Shown piece after piece: positions 24,869-32,223 of a stretch of DNA of 47,955 nt. Both the position numbers and the translations under genes were made by a program. The notes under the pieces were generated by a model, which saw nothing but the letters and a program-made list of their open reading frames with translations, was not told the origin of the DNA and did no database searches. Position 1 is the first letter of the stretch, and the number at the start of each line of letters is the position of its first letter. Source of the DNA: an archaeon (GTDB lineage: Archaea > Thermoproteota > Nitrososphaeria > Nitrososphaerales > Gagatemarchaeaceae); NCBI GenBank assembly GCA_902812495.1, contig CADDZR010000009.1, positions 1 through 47,955 of the forward strand, written 5' to 3'.

Positions 24869-25588
24869 TCACTCCTGCTCAGATTTAGCTCGCCTAGGGC
24901 TTAGGCTCTCAATCTCCTCCCTATATGTTTCATCTGTTCCTGAGAGAATGCATGGGTCAATTACTATTCCTTTTATACCTGCTGCAACAACCTTTAATAT
25001 CTCTTCCCTCGATATTTTTTTCTGAGTTCTTAGGAAGACAGGTTTCCTTGATATCTCTGATATTAGCTCAAGTGTTGCGTAATCTAGCACGGAGAAGAGG
25101 TTCCCCCTAAGCTGTGGCGGAGTTGTTGCTATATCTATTGCATCTATTCCATCCATCCTTGAAATATGTTTCACCTGCTCTATCATGTAGCCAGTTGATA
25201 TTGCTGCAAACTTCTTTACCCTGCTATCGTTTAAAAGGAAGAGAGGCATTGTGTGAGCATACATCTCGACAAAGCTGAAGTTGTTCTCCATTATCTTTTC
25301 CCAGTACTCTTTCGTAGGCTGCCTCGAGTTGCCTATCATTATTCCACATGGAATTGATACGGTTGATACGATATCTCTTATGTAAATGTCGTGAAGCTCG
25401 TAGCTACCGTAATGGCCTGGGTATGATGTTTCGTCACCGTCAACACATAGCAGAACAGCGTCACACCCCGCTTCTTCCGCTTTTGTTGCAAGGTTCAAGC
25501 TGTTCTTTGGCAAGCAGGCTACAAGAATATATGCTCCATGGCTTTCGCTTGGGTCAAAGTGCTTCTTGTTCCGGGAGATACTCTCCAT
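24869..25588 (-). CDS. TIM-barrel-like protein of unknown function
   Basis: I do not recognise a named family. The pattern suits a beta/alpha barrel: AYILVACLPKNSLNLATKAEEAGCDAVLLC, IPCGIMIGNSR, SFVEMYAHT, KFAAISTGYM, DAIDIATTPP and KGIVIDPCIL alternate strand and helix in about 240 residues. A possible phosphate-binding end is GIKGIVIDP. It is the first gene of the five-gene sugar operon and overlaps the nucleotidyltransferase region directly, so it probably acts on a sugar or related metabolite. The start is ATG 25588. No catalytic residues can be named with confidence. Confidence 0.75.
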   Translation of the reverse strand: MESISRNKKHFDPSESHGAYILVACLPKNSLNLATKAEEAGCDAVLLCVDGDETSYPGHYGSYELHDIYIRDIVSTVSIPCGIMIGNSRQPTKEYWEKIMENNFSFVEMYAHTMPLFLLNDSRVKKFAAISTGYMIEQVKHISRMDGIDAIDIATTPPQLRGNLFSVLDYATLELISEISRKPVFLRTQKKISREEILKVVAAGIKGIVIDPCILSGTDETYREEIESLSPRRAKSEQE

Positions 25589-25666
25589 CGTCCTCAGCTC
25601 TTTTTTCTATTTTAGAAGTAAAGAACTCAAACCCAGTTAACGGTTTGATTTGTTTATCTTAACAAG

Positions 25667-26533
25667 CTAGAAAAACCACACATTCACAGCAAAAGCAATA
25701 AAGACAAGCATGAGATACGGACTCGTTATCTTAAAGAGCTTCCATGCTGTATCGCTACTCCTATCAAGTATCAGCTTTACGCTGTAGCCTAGCACTGCTA
25801 AACCAAGGGCAAGTGTAGTCACTAAGTAAAAGGTTGAGACAGAGGCAAAGAATATCACAGCAACAGAAAAAATAGCAAGAAGGGTACTCGCTGCGGCTAT
25901 GCATATCGAGGCCACCCTTTCCCCGTAAACAACTGGAAGCATTGGAACACCTGCCCTTTTGTAGTCTTCTCTGTACGTTACAGCAAGGCTCCATATGTGT
26001 GTAGGTATCCACACCATAACGAGGGCAGACATGTAAAGCGCTGTTGCAGAGACTGTATTTGCGACGTAGGCATATCCAACAAGGACAGGCATTCCACCAG
26101 ATATACCTCCAAGTATTATGTTAAGCCATGTTCTCCTTTTAAGAAGGAGAGAGTAGACAACGACATTATCAACAAGCCCAGCTACCATGAAAAGTGTTGA
26201 AATTAAGTTAAAGTACAGCGAGAGAAGGATAGATAGCGATGCCATTACAAAACCAAAAACAAGTGCTTCGGCTGGCTTGATCTTGCCACTAGGGATAGGT
26301 CTGTCCTTTGTTCTTTCCATCACAGCATCTATATCCCTGTCGTGGTAGTTAGTTAGAACGTTTGCAGATGCAGAGCCAAATGTAAGCGCAACAGTACCCA
26401 AAAGAAGCTCCACGATTGATATCTGCCTTCCTGATTCCCTGAAAGCAATAAGCATGGCAACAAAGCCTGTGAATACAAGCAGCCCCCATATCTTAGGCTT
26501 AGTTAAGGTCCAGTAGTCCCTCAGCCTGCTCAA
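25667..26533 (-). CDS. ctaB: Protoheme IX farnesyltransferase (heme O synthase)
   Basis: Adds a farnesyl group to heme B to give heme O, used by heme-copper oxidases. This UbiA-family membrane prenyltransferase has about eight to nine spans in 288 residues. The diphosphate-binding motif is NVLTNYHDRDIDAVMERTKDRPIPSG, and the second acidic/basic site reads YREDYKRAGVPMLPVVYG. PKIWGLLVFTGF near the N-terminus is also family-typical. Its presence implies an aerobic or microaerobic respiratory chain, although no oxidase gene lies in the window. It is divergent from tatA. Confidence 0.94.
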   Translation of the reverse strand: MSRLRDYWTLTKPKIWGLLVFTGFVAMLIAFRESGRQISIVELLLGTVALTFGSASANVLTNYHDRDIDAVMERTKDRPIPSGKIKPAEALVFGFVMASLSILLSLYFNLISTLFMVAGLVDNVVVYSLLLKRRTWLNIILGGISGGMPVLVGYAYVANTVSATALYMSALVMVWIPTHIWSLAVTYREDYKRAGVPMLPVVYGERVASICIAAASTLLAIFSVAVIFFASVSTFYLVTTLALGLAVLGYSVKLILDRSSDTAWKLFKITSPYLMLVFIAFAVNVWFF

Positions 26534-26610
26534 ACTGTAACCTTCTGCATTAAGCCACGATTAAAGTTTGCTGAACGTCCCTGTTTATACGCAATGGTAA
26601 ACAAAATCTA

Positions 26611-26620
26611 AAATTTAAAT
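26611..26620 (+). promoter_or_regulatory. TATA-like box for tatA-tatC
   Basis: AAATTTAAAT is centred about 26 bases before ATG 26642, giving a leaderless tatA mRNA. Confidence 0.5.
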
Positions 26621-26641
26621 AAGAGTTAATAGCTACATAAA

Positions 26642-26929
26642 ATGAATAACATGGCTCTTGGTGACCCGCTTCAGTGGATTATTGTTGGGATTATTGCTGT
26701 TCTGATATTTCTGTGGGGACCTTCTAAAATACCAGAGCTGGCAAGAGCTCTTGGCAGAGCAAAAAAGGAATTCGAGGAGGCATCCAAGGAATTTACTTCA
26801 GCACAGACACCTCCAAAAACAGGGGACCAGATATTGATAGAGACAGCAAGGCAGCTCGGTATTTCAACTGAGGGTAAAACAAGGGAGCAGATAGCTCAGG
26901 AAATAATCAATAAGGCAAAGTCTCAGTGA
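26642..26929 (+). CDS. tatA: Twin-arginine translocase subunit TatA
   Basis: TatA forms the pore-like assembly of the Tat pathway, which exports folded proteins. It has one N-terminal membrane span (residues about 12-28, WIIVGIIAVLIFLWG) followed by the amphipathic helix PSKIPELARALGRAKKEFEEAS; the G-P hinge is present (normally F-G-P, here W-G-P). A C-terminal extension (GDQILIETARQLGISTEGKT onward) looks like a small SAP-like helical module. It is followed by tatC 33 bases later. Confidence 0.94.
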   Translation: MNNMALGDPLQWIIVGIIAVLIFLWGPSKIPELARALGRAKKEFEEASKEFTSAQTPPKTGDQILIETARQLGISTEGKTREQIAQEIINKAKSQ

Positions 26930-26962
26930 GCATACATAGTGAGAGCAAGCGAGCGTTGACGT

Positions 26963-27844
26963 TTGAGCTCAGATTCCATACCCTTTTCAGATCATATTAA
27001 CGAGCTCAGAGTTAGATTAAAGAAAGTATTCTTTAGCTTCGTTGTTATCTTTGTCGTGGTAATATTCTTTCCTTCCAACCCATTTTATTCCTTCCAGCAT
27101 CCAGAGCAATATCTTGATCTTTCCTTCATCTCCCATACAGTTGTTGCTTCTATTCTGCAGCAGATTACACACGATATACTCCCTTCCGGATGGCAGTTAA
27201 TCGCGGCAAACGGTATAGGGGAGGGGATGGAGATTTATTTTATGGCAGCTATAATTATCTCTATTGCTGCAGACATGCCTATCATAGCTTACGAGACTTA
27301 TATGTTTGTTGACCCAGCTCTTACAGAAAGTGAGAGGAAGCTTGTTTATCCCTTTGTTGTTTCAACTTCGTTGCTTTTCGTTGCTGGTGTCTTGTTTGGG
27401 TATTTTGTTGTAGCTAAATTCTTGATTCTTGCACTTGCTCCTTTCTTTTATGCAACACAGATAACACAGCTTGTTGATGCTGCCTCTTTTTACTATGTTA
27501 TCTTCCTTGTGCTCGGTGTCACGGGCGTTTCCTTTACAGCACCTGTCTTTGTCTATGTGTTGATAACCCTTGGCGTGGTGAGTGCCGATTTTTTCACAAG
27601 GAACAGGGTGATAATATGGTTTGCAATCTGGGTAATAACGGGACTATTTTTAACGCCTGACGGCGGTCCTTTGCTTGACCTCGTTATCTTCATACCCCTT
27701 GTTTCCATGATAGAGATAGCTGTCTACTTGGCAAGGAGGAAGGTAAAGCCAGATAGAAGTCAGAATCTCTGCAAGTTCTGTGGCAGGGAGCTTGAGAGAA
27801 AAGGCACTTTCTGCCCATCATGTGGAAGGTTCAACGAGTCTTAA
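26963..27844 (+). CDS. tatC: Twin-arginine translocase subunit TatC with C-terminal zinc ribbon
   Basis: TatC recognises the twin-arginine signal peptide. The N-terminus PFSDHINELRVRLKKVFFSF is the usual cytoplasmic H-x-x-E-L-R segment; FMAAIIISIAADMPIIAYETYMFVDPALTESERK and the remaining spans are family-typical. About six spans are present. Unusually, after the last span and a basic linker (ARRKVKPDRSQ) there is a zinc-ribbon-like tail (Cys270, Cys273, Cys284, Cys287 in two C-x-x-C pairs). The start is TTG 26963. The downstream gene begins right after the stop with its own TATA-like box. Confidence 0.93.
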   Translation: MSSDSIPFSDHINELRVRLKKVFFSFVVIFVVVIFFPSNPFYSFQHPEQYLDLSFISHTVVASILQQITHDILPSGWQLIAANGIGEGMEIYFMAAIIISIAADMPIIAYETYMFVDPALTESERKLVYPFVVSTSLLFVAGVLFGYFVVAKFLILALAPFFYATQITQLVDAASFYYVIFLVLGVTGVSFTAPVFVYVLITLGVVSADFFTRNRVIIWFAIWVITGLFLTPDGGPLLDLVIFIPLVSMIEIAVYLARRKVKPDRSQNLCKFCGRELERKGTFCPSCGRFNES

Positions 27845-27854
27845 AAGATATATA
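27845..27854 (+). promoter_or_regulatory. TATA-like box for the membrane/HTH protein
   Basis: AAGATATATA starts one base after the tatC stop and is centred about 28 bases before GTG 27878. It favours that GTG over a TTG at 27860. Confidence 0.55.
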
Positions 27855-27877
27855 CCTTCTTGCGTTGGCAAAAAGAT

Positions 27878-28237
27878 GTGAACTCGTTTAAGGTAGCTTC
27901 TGGCATTATTCTTCTTGTCATTCCTATTTTGCTTGGAATTGTACTTCCTGGAATATTGATAGTTGTTATACCTTCGCTTTCTATGATAGCGGGTGTTGTT
28001 TTATTTTTGGATGGAATAGGTGCATTTACAAGAGGGGCTGAACAAAAGACCTTAAGCCAGCTGGAGATGACTATACTGAGGATGCTATCCCAGGGAAGCA
28101 AAATAGAGTCAATCTCTACAGCAACTGGTGTTTCGGCTCTAGTAATAGAACAGAAGATACGTGAGTTGCAAAAAGAAGGTTACTTGTCTGCTGATAAGCT
28201 AACGGAAAAAGGCTACAACGCGCTTCAGGTAAGCTGA
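27878..28237 (+). CDS. Membrane-tethered winged-helix protein
   Basis: Two closely spaced hydrophobic segments (about residues 7-29 and 32-48) are followed by a winged-helix-like domain: KTLSQLEMTILRMLSQGSKI, ESISTATGVSALVIEQKIREL and EGYLSADKLTEKGYNALQV. This order, membrane anchor first and DNA-binding domain second, suggests a one-component membrane regulator, but DNA binding is inferred. The start is GTG 27878 from the promoter position; 119 residues. The histone-deacetylase-like gene begins one base after the stop, so the two form an operon. Confidence 0.75.
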   Translation: MNSFKVASGIILLVIPILLGIVLPGILIVVIPSLSMIAGVVLFLDGIGAFTRGAEQKTLSQLEMTILRMLSQGSKIESISTATGVSALVIEQKIRELQKEGYLSADKLTEKGYNALQVS

Positions 28238-28238
28238 A

Positions 28239-29177
28239 TTGGGATGCAGGCTCGGGGTAGCTCTCGGAAAGGAGTTGGAGGCATATTCGTTTGTTCCGCC
28301 ACATCCTTTTAATAGAGAGAGGTACATTGCATTCAAAGAGGGTATCGAGAGATCAAGAATAAAATTCGCACCTGTGACTCCTGAAGCTGCTGGCAGAGAG
28401 GTTATATCCCTCTTTCATACTGAAGATCATATAGATTTTGTAAAAAAGATGTCGGAAGCAGGAGAAGGCTATCTGGACGGTGGGGATACACCTGCATTCA
28501 AGGGGATATTCGAAGCAGCCAGCTACGTGGTTGGAACAACAATAAAATTGGCTGACTTAGTAGCAGAGGGAGAGTTTGACCATTGTTTTAACCCGGTCGG
28601 TGGACTTCACCATGCATCGAGAAATAAGTCTGCAGGCTTCTGTGTCTTTAATGATATTTGCGTTGCAATAGAGTATCTCAGAAAGAAGGGTTTCAGAAGG
28701 TTTCTGTATGTAGATATAGATGTACATCACGGAGATGGTGTTTTTTATTCTTATGAAGAAGACCCTGATATCTATATCCTCGATGTTCATGAAGATGGAA
28801 GGTTTCAGTACCCAGGTACTGGTTTTGAGAGTGAAAGAGGCAAAGGAAAGGCAGAGGGTACCAAGCTAAACATACCCCTTTACCCAGGGACAGGCGATGA
28901 AGCCATAGGCAGGATAGTTTCAGTCATAGACGAGATTGCAACAAAATCCAAGCCAGACTTTATAATACTGCAGGCAGGTGCTGATTCGATATTAGGCGAC
29001 ATGCTCGGCAACCTGAGCTTTAGCCCTGCCTACCACGAAAGTGTTGCTCGTAGGCTTCACGAGATATCACACGAGTACTGCGGAGGTAGGATGATTGCCC
29101 TTGGAGGCGGAGGATACAACGTAGGTAACTGCGTCAGGGCATGGTTAAGTGTTTGTTCGGAACTTTCTGTCATGTGA
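28239..29177 (+). CDS. Histone-deacetylase-fold amidohydrolase (AcuC/HDAC family)
   Basis: A zinc-dependent deacetylase of the arginase/deacetylase fold, 312 residues. The catalytic motifs are intact: NPVGGLHHASRNKSAGFCVFND (tandem His), YVDIDVHHGDGV (zinc Asp and His), ILDVHED, and the terminal IALGGGGYNVGNCVRAW with the conserved Gly-rich loop and Tyr. Archaeal members include AcuC-like acetoin-utilisation proteins and protein or polyamine deacetylases. Alba is present in this genome and is a known acetylation target in crenarchaea, but no link is shown here. The start is TTG 28239, directly after the membrane/HTH gene. Confidence 0.92.
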   Translation: MGCRLGVALGKELEAYSFVPPHPFNRERYIAFKEGIERSRIKFAPVTPEAAGREVISLFHTEDHIDFVKKMSEAGEGYLDGGDTPAFKGIFEAASYVVGTTIKLADLVAEGEFDHCFNPVGGLHHASRNKSAGFCVFNDICVAIEYLRKKGFRRFLYVDIDVHHGDGVFYSYEEDPDIYILDVHEDGRFQYPGTGFESERGKGKAEGTKLNIPLYPGTGDEAIGRIVSVIDEIATKSKPDFIILQAGADSILGDMLGNLSFSPAYHESVARRLHEISHEYCGGRMIALGGGGYNVGNCVRAWLSVCSELSVM

Positions 29178-29254
29178 TATTTTTATAACAATTCTCAGAA
29201 AAATATAATTCTGACATATAAGTTTAATAGCTAGCGGGAAAGTAAAGATACAGG

Positions 29255-29404
29255 TTGAGTAAGGAGGCCTACTCAAGCCAAGCTAAGCTAATAAGATGTA
29301 ACTACTGCGGAAAAGTGCTTAGAGGCTACTATTTTACATGCCATGTGTGCGGAAAGACATACTGCTACACACATATGCCAGAGAAATGCGATCACATGAA
29401 GTGA
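29255..29404 (+). CDS. AN1-like zinc-finger protein (49 aa)
   Basis: A tiny protein with six cysteines and several histidines: RCNYCGK, FTCHVCGKTYCYTHM and EKCDHM. This spacing resembles the AN1 zinc finger (C-x2-C, C-x2-C, then C-x-x-H and C-x-H). Stand-alone AN1 proteins are widespread in archaea with no assigned function. The start is TTG 29255. A TATA-like ACATATAAG (about 29214-29222) lies some 30-35 bases before it. It is followed by a separate promoter for the next gene. Confidence 0.8.
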   Translation: MSKEAYSSQAKLIRCNYCGKVLRGYYFTCHVCGKTYCYTHMPEKCDHMK

Positions 29405-29410
29405 AGAAAG

Positions 29411-29420
29411 GTTTAAGCTT
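29411..29420 (+). promoter_or_regulatory. TATA-like box before 29439
   Basis: GTTTAAGCTT is centred about 24 bases before GTG 29439 and supports a leaderless start there. Confidence 0.45.
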
Positions 29421-29438
29421 TAATCAACGACTGTAGAT

Positions 29439-29855
29439 GTGTTGAAGGTTTATGTTTCTGTCCCAATCATAAGAAATAGGAATCTCATTGTTGCAAGGGC
29501 AATAGCATCTGTGGTTACTGAACTAGGGCACGAAGTTGTCTCAAAATGGGTCCTTGAGGATATTCATGTAGACGATATCAATATCTTTGAAAGGGATACA
29601 GAAGGTGTTAGATCTTCAGACATACTTATTGCAGACGTTTCAAGTCCAAGTACAGGCGTCGGTATGGAGATAATGCTTGCGTACATGCTAGGAAAACCTA
29701 TCTTTGTGGTTGCGAAAAGGGGAAGCAGAATTTCAAGGATGCTACTCCACATGAAAGGAAAGAAATTAATAGAGTTCAGCAAAGTAAACGAATTGAGGGA
29801 AATGCTGAAAAACGAGCTAATTAAGATATCTGACCATGAAGGAGGTAAACTCTGA
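29439..29855 (+). CDS. Nucleoside 2-deoxyribosyltransferase-like protein
   Basis: A 138-residue protein of the nucleoside 2-deoxyribosyltransferase/Rcl superfamily, which cleaves or exchanges the base of (deoxy)nucleosides or nucleotides. Matching elements are VYVSVPIIRNRN at the N-terminus, HVDDINIFERDTEGVRSSDILIADVSSPSTGVGMEI (the DVS motif and Glu/Asp site) and AYMLGKPIFVVAKRG. Members range from nucleotide hydrolases to regulatory proteins, so the exact substrate is open. The 3' end overlaps ridA by 20 bases. The start is GTG 29439. Confidence 0.85.
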   Translation: MLKVYVSVPIIRNRNLIVARAIASVVTELGHEVVSKWVLEDIHVDDINIFERDTEGVRSSDILIADVSSPSTGVGMEIMLAYMLGKPIFVVAKRGSRISRMLLHMKGKKLIEFSKVNELREMLKNELIKISDHEGGKL

Positions 29856-30210
29856 AGGAGCACCAAGACCAGTCGGTCCTTACTCTCAGGCAGTAGAAGC
29901 AGGCGGGTTTGTCTTCTGCTCAGGTCAGATTGGACTAGACCCAAAAAGCAATGTGCTTATGGAAGGTATAAAGGAGCAAACGAGACAGGCACTTATAAAT
30001 CTAGCAAGCGTCCTGAGTGCGGCAGGGCTTACAATGAGAGATGTAGTAAGGATAACAGTCTATCTTGCTGACATGAGGGACTTCCAGGAAATGAATGAAG
30101 AATACTCGAAGCATTTTTCAAAGCCTTTCCCGGCGAGGACGACTATACAGGCAGCTTCACTACCAAGGAATGCACGTATCGAGATAGATGCGATTGCTGT
30201 GAGACGCTAG
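29836..30210 (+). CDS. ridA: RidA family reactive-intermediate deaminase
   Basis: RidA hydrolyses reactive enamine/imine intermediates made by PLP enzymes such as threonine dehydratase. The trimeric family pattern is clear: GAPRPVGPYSQAVEAGGFVFCSGQIGLDP, RQALINLASVLSAAGLTMRDVVRITVYLADM, FPARTTIQAASLPRNARIEIDAIA. The catalytic Arg in PARTT is present. 124 residues is normal. It is coupled to the deoxyribosyltransferase-like gene by a 20-base overlap. A small basic protein gene ends opposite it, one base beyond the stop. Confidence 0.96.
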   Translation: MKEVNSEGAPRPVGPYSQAVEAGGFVFCSGQIGLDPKSNVLMEGIKEQTRQALINLASVLSAAGLTMRDVVRITVYLADMRDFQEMNEEYSKHFSKPFPARTTIQAASLPRNARIEIDAIAVRR

Positions 30211-30211
30211 C

Positions 30212-30319
30212 CTATATCTTTTCTTTCTTCGGGCTCCATGATTTCCGATAGGGTCCTCTCTTTTTCTTCTTTGCAGCATGCTTCTTCTCAATTTTCTGTA
30301 TAAGCCTTTCCTCGTTCAA
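30212..30319 (-). CDS. Small highly basic protein (35 aa)
   Basis: A TTG start at 30319 opens a 35-residue frame (MNERLIQ-like start, MNEERLIQKIEKKHAAKKKK) ending RGPYRKSWSPKKEKI. It has about a dozen lysines and arginines and an aromatic R-G-P-Y-R-K-S-W core, as expected for a small RNA- or ribosome-associated protein. No family is recognised. It lies tail to tail with ridA (one base apart) and 43 bases past the mrp stop. The strong composition bias is the main evidence. Confidence 0.5.
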   Translation of the reverse strand: MNEERLIQKIEKKHAAKKKKRGPYRKSWSPKKEKI

Positions 30320-30362
30320 CTGGACGATATATTACAAGGAGCTTATTAAACCTAATGTGGCT

Positions 30363-31415
30363 CTAAAATGCCATCTTGCTGTATGCAAGAATGCTCATAA
30401 CTCCCGCAACCCTAAAAGAAATTTCCTTCAGAGCTGTAGCCTCGTGAGTGTTAGGCGAGAAAACTACAACAGGTCTTCCGGAATCGCACCCCTCCCTTAT
30501 ACCCTCGCTTATAGGCACATCTCCAAGGAAGTTCTCGTTTAGTCTTGCTGCCATCTCCCTCCCACCTCCGGAAGAAAAAGGATATGTTTTCTCTCCGCAC
30601 TTCCTACAGACAAAGTAGCTCATGTTCTCAACTATGCCTACTATCGGTATCCCAAGCCTTCTGAACATGGATACAGACTTCGCGGCTATGCTGACTGCTG
30701 CCTCCTGTGGTGTTGTCACCACGACAACCCCACCAAGAGGAACGTTTTGAGCTACTGTTAGAGGCACGTCACCAGTACCGGGTGGGAGGTCGATTATCAG
30801 GTAGTCAAGTTCGCCCCAGTTAACCTGGCCTAGCATCTGCTTAACAGCCCCAGATATGAGAGGGCCCCTCCATATCAAGGGTGTCTCTCCCTTGTAGATG
30901 AAACCAATGGACATTACCTTCACATTGTACGCGGTTGCAGGGACTATCATCCCGTTCTCTGTCCTTAGTTCATGGTCAATGCCCATCATCTTCGGAATGT
31001 TAGGCCCGTAGATGTCAGAATCAAGCAGTCCAACCTTTGCTCCAGCCAGGGAAAGAGAGCAAGCAAGATTCACAGCAATTGTAGACTTTCCTACACCACC
31101 CTTGCCACTCGCCACAGCTACAATATTTTTTACGCCTGGAAGGAGGTCCTGGCTATCGTTTCTCGTGGAGAAGACCTTTGAGCTGACTTTTATGGCAACT
31201 TCCTTAACTCCCTTTAGGCTGTAGACAGCATCTCTAGTTTCTTTCTCAAGTCTTTCCCTGAGAGGGCATGCAGGTGTTGTTAGGTTTAGAGTTAGAGTAA
31301 CCTTCTCTCTCTCGACTTCAATGTCCTGAACCATGCCAAGAGATACAACATCCCTCCCAAGCTCTGGGTCGACGACCTTTGAAAGGACTGAAAGCACCTC
31401 CTCCCTATTGACCAT
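30363..31415 (-). CDS. mrp: Mrp/NBP35-type ATPase (iron-sulfur carrier)
   Basis: A P-loop ATPase that carries and delivers Fe-S clusters (ApbC/Mrp). Domain order: N-terminal MIP18/DUF59 domain (about 1-80, with VDPELGRDVVSLGM and TTPACPLRERL), then the ParA-like ATPase domain with SGKGGVGKSTIAVNLA as deviant Walker A, LLDSDIYGPNIPKMMG, YLIIDLPPGTGDVPLT and the cluster-site pair CRKCGEKTYPF. 350 residues is normal for the fused form. The start is ATG 31415 (MVNREEVLSVL); an open frame continues far upstream without any related sequence and overlaps cofE antisense. It is divergent from cofE. Confidence 0.95.
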   Translation of the reverse strand: MVNREEVLSVLSKVVDPELGRDVVSLGMVQDIEVEREKVTLTLNLTTPACPLRERLEKETRDAVYSLKGVKEVAIKVSSKVFSTRNDSQDLLPGVKNIVAVASGKGGVGKSTIAVNLACSLSLAGAKVGLLDSDIYGPNIPKMMGIDHELRTENGMIVPATAYNVKVMSIGFIYKGETPLIWRGPLISGAVKQMLGQVNWGELDYLIIDLPPGTGDVPLTVAQNVPLGGVVVVTTPQEAAVSIAAKSVSMFRRLGIPIVGIVENMSYFVCRKCGEKTYPFSSGGGREMAARLNENFLGDVPISEGIREGCDSGRPVVVFSPNTHEATALKEISFRVAGVMSILAYSKMAF

Positions 31416-31436
31416 ATGTAAAAATGTAATATGGAT

Positions 31437-31447
31437 GCGTATAAAGG
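31437..31447 (+). promoter_or_regulatory. TATA-like box for the cofE operon
   Basis: GCGTATAAAGG is centred about 31 bases before ATG 31474; the cofE mRNA is likely leaderless or has only a few bases of leader. Confidence 0.5.
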
Positions 31448-31473
31448 TATAGATAGAAAGGGCGTTTGGATAA

Positions 31474-32223
31474 ATGTCGAAAATTGAAATCATACCTATC
31501 CAAGGCATACCTGAAATAAGAGAGGGAGACGACATTGCTAGGATAATATTCGAGTACGCCACTTCTTCTGGCATTGGAGTAAAGCAGAATGATATCTTTG
31601 TTGTCAAGCAAAAGATTGTTTCAAAGGCTGAGGGCAGGCTTGTTAGGATAAGCAAGGTTAAGCCATCAGCCGAAGCTTTAAACATAGCAAGGGAAAATGC
31701 AAAGGACCCCAGACTTGTCGAGATAATACTGAGAGAGGCAAGAAGAATTGTGAGGGCTGAAAGGGGCGTAATAATAACGGAAACAAAGCATGGCTTTGTT
31801 TGCGCTAACTCAGGGGTTGACAGATCCAACGTACCAAGGGGTTTCGCTTGTCTTTTACCCGTTGATCCCGATGAGAGTGCAAGAAAGATAAGAGAGTCTT
31901 TAGAAAGTCTTTCCTCCAGAAAAGTTGCTGTAATAATAAGTGATACATTCGGAAGGCCATGGAGGAAGGGACAGGTGGATGTTGCCATTGGCTGCTCTGG
32001 AATAGAACCAATTCTTTCATACAGGGGCATAAAAGATAGATATGGGTACACACTCAGGGTTACAGAGCCTGCTATAGCGGACGAAATAGCTTCCGCAGCA
32101 GAGCTAGCATCAGGCAAGCTCTCCTTCGTTCCTGTTGTGGTAGTCAGGGGTCTAAAATTCAAGAGGAGCGAGGCGGGTGCGAAATCAATAGTTATGGAAA
32201 GGGAGAAGGACCTTTTCAAATGA
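31474..32223 (+). CDS. cofE: Coenzyme F420-0:L-glutamate ligase
   Basis: Adds gamma-linked glutamates to F420-0 with GTP, the last steps of coenzyme F420 synthesis. The fold markers are IPIQGIPEIREGDDIARII at the N-terminus, DIFVVKQKIVSKAEGR, ITETKHGFVCANSGVDRSN (the typical N-S-G-V-D motif) and VIISDTFGRPWRKGQ (metal-binding region). 249 residues matches the archaeal stand-alone form, not the bacterial fusion FbiB. It is the first gene of the operon and overlaps cofD by four bases (ATGA). Confidence 0.96.
   Translation: MSKIEIIPIQGIPEIREGDDIARIIFEYATSSGIGVKQNDIFVVKQKIVSKAEGRLVRISKVKPSAEALNIARENAKDPRLVEIILREARRIVRAERGVIITETKHGFVCANSGVDRSNVPRGFACLLPVDPDESARKIRESLESLSSRKVAVIISDTFGRPWRKGQVDVAIGCSGIEPILSYRGIKDRYGYTLRVTEPAIADEIASAAELASGKLSFVPVVVVRGLKFKRSEAGAKSIVMEREKDLFK

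Noticed and set aside
31416-32219. Long minus-strand extension of the mrp frame across cofE
   Set aside because: The sequence upstream of MVNREEVL is low-information, shows no homology and is antisense to a clear cofE; the true start is ATG 31415.
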